Below are positions 61,679 through 64,000 of a stretch of 64,000 nt of DNA, piece by piece (position 1 is the first letter of the stretch; every line of letters begins with the position of its first letter). The position numbers and the translations under genes were made by a program. The DNA comes from Butyrivibrio sp. Its GTDB lineage: Bacteria > Bacillota > Clostridia > Lachnospirales > Lachnospiraceae. The notes beneath the pieces are model-generated. The model was given only the letters and a program-made list of their open reading frames with translations. It did not search any database and had not been told where the DNA came from. Where the stretch lies: assembly GCA_017535785.1 (NCBI GenBank), contig JAFXTN010000009.1, forward strand, positions 1 through 64,000, written 5' to 3'.

Positions 61679-63325
61679 TTATAATTCAAGCTTTCCTGCA
61701 CAGATAAGCTTTCCGGAACGGCGATCGAATAGAAGGATGTCGTTTCCGTTTATGCTGATCTTCTCTTCCTGACCGATCTTGTAGATAACTCCTCCGAAGA
61801 TTACTCCCGTAAGGAGGAATTCACCGATACGAAGCTTAAGCGTTGACTCCATTCCGGTAGGCATCGCACCGTAAACTGTTGTGTCGAGCTTTCCGTTTGG
61901 ATCTATGTCTATTGCCTCGGGACGAATGCCGATAACGAAATCTTCGTCGGTTATAACAGGTTCGTCCATGATGCTGTCATCCTCTTCCTCAACCTTTTGG
62001 ATGTGATACTTAAATACCTCATCCTTGTTGCTCTTTTCAACAGCGCCCTTTTTCATGAGTCTCTGTCTCTCAAGCTCGAGCTTATCCTCAGCTTCTTTAT
62101 CCCTCTGAGCTCTCCACTCATCAAGGTTAAGGCTTTCATTCGGAACAAATTTTGCTTTGATTCCTCCGAGGATATCGAGAGAAACGCTTCCGTCTGCCTG
62201 CTGGCTTCCTTTTCCGTCAACAAAGTTCATTGAAGGATTTCCGACGAAATCTGCTACGAAAAGATTTGAAGGTCTGTTGTAAACTTCCAGAGGTGCCGCG
62301 TACTGCTGAAGAACGCCGTTGTTGATAAGGCAGATTCTTGTTGCAAGTGTCATGGCTTCCATCTGATCGTGTGTTACGTATACAAAAGTGCTTCCTGTCT
62401 CGACGTGAAGTCTCTGAAGCTCGTATCTCATCTCAAGACGAAGCTTAGCATCAAGGTTTGATAAGGGCTCATCCATGAAAAGAACCTGTGGCTCGGGAGC
62501 AAGTGTACGAGCGATCGCAACTCTCTGCTGCTGTCCGCCTGAAAGCTCCGCGGGATATCTGTCCATGAACATTCCTATCTTTACGATCCTTGAACAAGCA
62601 CGAACTCTTGAATCTATCTCTTCTTTTGTGAGCTTTCTTACTTCCTCAACAACTTCGCCGTTCTTAACTACTTCGAACTTGTCATTAAGCTCTTTTGAAT
62701 CCTTGCTGTATTTCTCTTTTATTGCAGAGAGCTTTGCTTCGTATTCGGCGAGCTTGGACTTTGCTGCTGCAGCCGCATCCTGTGCACCCTGAATATTTAG
62801 TGCGTACAGCTCTTTTGCGGTAAATATTGAAAGGCTGTAATTATCGATGAGCTTAACGTAAGCTTTGTTTTCATCGAGCTTTCCGTTCTTATCTCTGCAC
62901 TCTTCCACGATCTCTTTTACCTTATTACCGTTCTGAAGAGCTCTTATGATATCTGCTGTCTGCTTAGCTTCGATATCCACAACAGGCATTTTCTCGTTGA
63001 TATTCTTAAGACCGAATGCGATGTTCTCATACACGGTCATGTTGGGCCAGAGCGCGTAGTTCTGGAAAAGGAAGCCGACTCTTCTTTTGTTTGCGGGAAC
63101 GTTGATCCCTGCATTTGAGTCAAATACTACCTTGTCTCCTATTGTGATCTTTCCTTCTGTCGGTGTTTCAAGACCTGCGATCATTCTAAGGATGGTGGTC
63201 TTACCGCAGCCTGAAGGTCCAAGGAGTGTGATAAATGAATTGTTTGGTATATTAAGACTTACATTATCTACGCCGAAGAATTTTCCCCAGCGTTTTGTTA
63301 TATTCTCTAAAATGATTTCCGGCAT
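61679..63325 (-). CDS. ABC importer ATPase (CUT1/Fe3+/polyamine type) with two large insertions
   Basis: Energises the adjacent permease. The core is that of MalK/PotA/FbpC: Walker A GPSGCGKTT (36-44), Q-loop Gln88 in FLFQNYALWP, signature LSGGQQQ (261-267), Walker B VLFMDEP (281-287), D-loop SNLD and H-loop His319. Normal relatives have about 350-370 residues; this has 548. One insertion of about 120 residues, helical and rich in Lys, Ala and Glu, lies at about 110-240 between Q-loop and signature. A second, about 395-455 and highly charged, splits the C-terminal regulatory OB domain. All catalytic motifs are intact. The permease gene lies two bases upstream. Confidence 0.9.
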   Translation of the reverse strand: MPEIILENITKRWGKFFGVDNVSLNIPNNSFITLLGPSGCGKTTILRMIAGLETPTEGKITIGDKVVFDSNAGINVPANKRRVGFLFQNYALWPNMTVYENIAFGLKNINEKMPVVDIEAKQTADIIRALQNGNKVKEIVEECRDKNGKLDENKAYVKLIDNYSLSIFTAKELYALNIQGAQDAAAAAKSKLAEYEAKLSAIKEKYSKDSKELNDKFEVVKNGEVVEEVRKLTKEEIDSRVRACSRIVKIGMFMDRYPAELSGGQQQRVAIARTLAPEPQVLFMDEPLSNLDAKLRLEMRYELQRLHVETGSTFVYVTHDQMEAMTLATRICLINNGVLQQYAAPLEVYNRPSNLFVADFVGNPSMNFVDGKGSQQADGSVSLDILGGIKAKFVPNESLNLDEWRAQRDKEAEDKLELERQRLMKKGAVEKSNKDEVFKYHIQKVEEEDDSIMDEPVITDEDFVIGIRPEAIDIDPNGKLDTTVYGAMPTGMESTLKLRIGEFLLTGVIFGGVIYKIGQEEKISINGNDILLFDRRSGKLICAGKLEL

Positions 63326-63327
63326 GA

Positions 63328-64000
63328 TTACTTTCCTCCTATGCCACTGTCAAGGCTTGCGCCAGTCAGCTTATTAACAAGTGTGTTGAATACCAGGATC
63401 GTTACGATGAGGATGAGGTTGATCGCACTTGAGAATGCGTATAGTCCCATTTCATCGAAATAATCGAGTGTTGTCGAAAGGATAAATCCCTGCGTGCAGA
63501 GAAGAAGGAACAATGACAATTCTCTAAGGCAGGTCATAAACGGTAAAAGATATCCGCTTATGATCGAAGATTTCTGGATCGGTATGATGATCCTTGTCAT
63601 TCTCTTTATCCAAGGCGTATCCATGATAACCGCCGCCTCTTCAAGCTCATTGCTTATCTGAAGCATGGAGTTAAGTGAGCTCCTTGATGCAAAAGGAATA
63701 TACTTAACCACACCTGCGATGATAAGTAGTGTGTAAGTGTTGAAAAGGTTGATGTGCTCATTGGAGAACAGGATAAAGAACGCTGCTCCCACTGCGATCG
63801 ATGGCATAAGATAAGGCAGGAATGCCACGTTGTTAACGTAGTTGGCCCACTTGTTTCTTCTTTTTTTAGCAACGGCGTAGCCGATAAGTGTTCCGATGGT
63901 TCCTGCGATGAGTGCACAGACAACTGCAAGGAACAATGTTCCGAAGAATGCATGCCATATTGTATTGTTATACAGAATTCCGGATTGTCCGTACATTCCG
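63328..64000 (-). CDS. ABC importer permease, C-terminal part (truncated by window edge)
   Basis: The frame is open to the window end, so only the C-terminal 224 or so residues are seen. They contain six hydrophobic helices, with an EAA-type loop in ELEEAAVIMDTPWIKRMTRIIIP, as in the Fe3+, thiamine and polyamine permeases (FbpB/PotB type, often double-length). The first helix in view is WHAFFGTLFLAVVCALIAGTIG. Its stop is two bases before the ATPase start, so they are one operon. A binding protein gene is expected just beyond the window. Substrate unknown; iron or a phosphonate/polyamine is possible. Confidence 0.88.
   Translation of the reverse strand, partial: GMYGQSGILYNNTIWHAFFGTLFLAVVCALIAGTIGTLIGYAVAKKRRNKWANYVNNVAFLPYLMPSIAVGAAFFILFSNEHINLFNTYTLLIIAGVVKYIPFASRSSLNSMLQISNELEEAAVIMDTPWIKRMTRIIIPIQKSSIISGYLLPFMTCLRELSLFLLLCTQGFILSTTLDYFDEMGLYAFSSAINLILIVTILVFNTLVNKLTGASLDSGIGGK

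Overview
The window looks like ordinary chromosome from a strictly anaerobic Firmicute, most probably a Lachnospiraceae member of the Butyrivibrio/Pseudobutyrivibrio type. This is inferred from gene content, not from a database search. Supporting signs are T-box leaders on two aminoacyl-tRNA synthetase genes, AGGAGG-type ribosome sites, TTGACA/TATAAT promoters, a B12-independent anaerobic ribonucleotide reductase (nrdD/nrdG), a flavodiiron protein, receptor-type diguanylate cyclases, and the tilS-hpt-ftsH and rqcP-divIC gene orders typical of Firmicutes. There is no rRNA operon, CRISPR array, insertion sequence or prophage.

Layout. 1-1.8 kb: 5' part of ileS with its T-box and promoter. 1.8-7.7 kb: an oligopeptide ABC operon (oppA, hairpin, oppB-C-D-F, minus strand). 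7.8-10.7 kb: threonine aldolase, free methionine sulfoxide reductase and an RlmI-like methyltransferase. 10.7-11.05 kb: tRNA-Gly, its terminator, and an unexplained GC-rich structured element that echoes the tRNA 3' end. 11.2-14.8 kb: a cytidylate-kinase-like gene with a TAXI-TRAP transporter. 14.8-21.3 kb: AraC/GyrI regulator, lipoprotein, membrane-anchored erythromycin-esterase homologue, tRNA-Pro, a CbbX/SpoVK-type AAA ATPase and a secreted DUF5722-type glycosidase candidate.

21.3-28.1 kb holds greA, flavin reductase, a substrate-binding lipoprotein, a large hybrid histidine kinase and a flavodiiron protein, all in one direction and tightly packed. This suggests a sensing module joined to O2/NO detoxification. 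28.2-31.3 kb: class II aldolase and a GH13 amylase-like enzyme. 31.5-39.2 kb is a housekeeping run: cca, a PEGA protein, rqcP, divIC, tilS, hpt, ftsH. 39.3-42.7 kb: two overlapping membrane diguanylate cyclases. 42.8-50.8 kb: proS with T-box, an acidic protein of unknown function, an AlkD-like protein, a KdgK-type kinase, nrdG, nrdD with a NrdR-box-like palindrome, and then murI.

51.6-61.6 kb: a small leaderless unknown gene, an SH3 membrane protein, trxA, trmB, a D,D-carboxypeptidase, an exonuclease, a Cys-type glutathione peroxidase, YlmH, a NUDIX hydrolase, a membrane-anchored clostripain-family peptidase and a GlsB-type membrane protein. 61.7-64 kb: an ABC importer ATPase with two large insertions and the end of its permease, cut by the window edge.

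The items most worth a second look are the structured element after tRNA-Gly, the flavin/flavodiiron-sensor cluster, the enlarged ABC ATPase, and four genes whose -10 boxes lie six to nine bases before the start codon, implying leaderless mRNAs.
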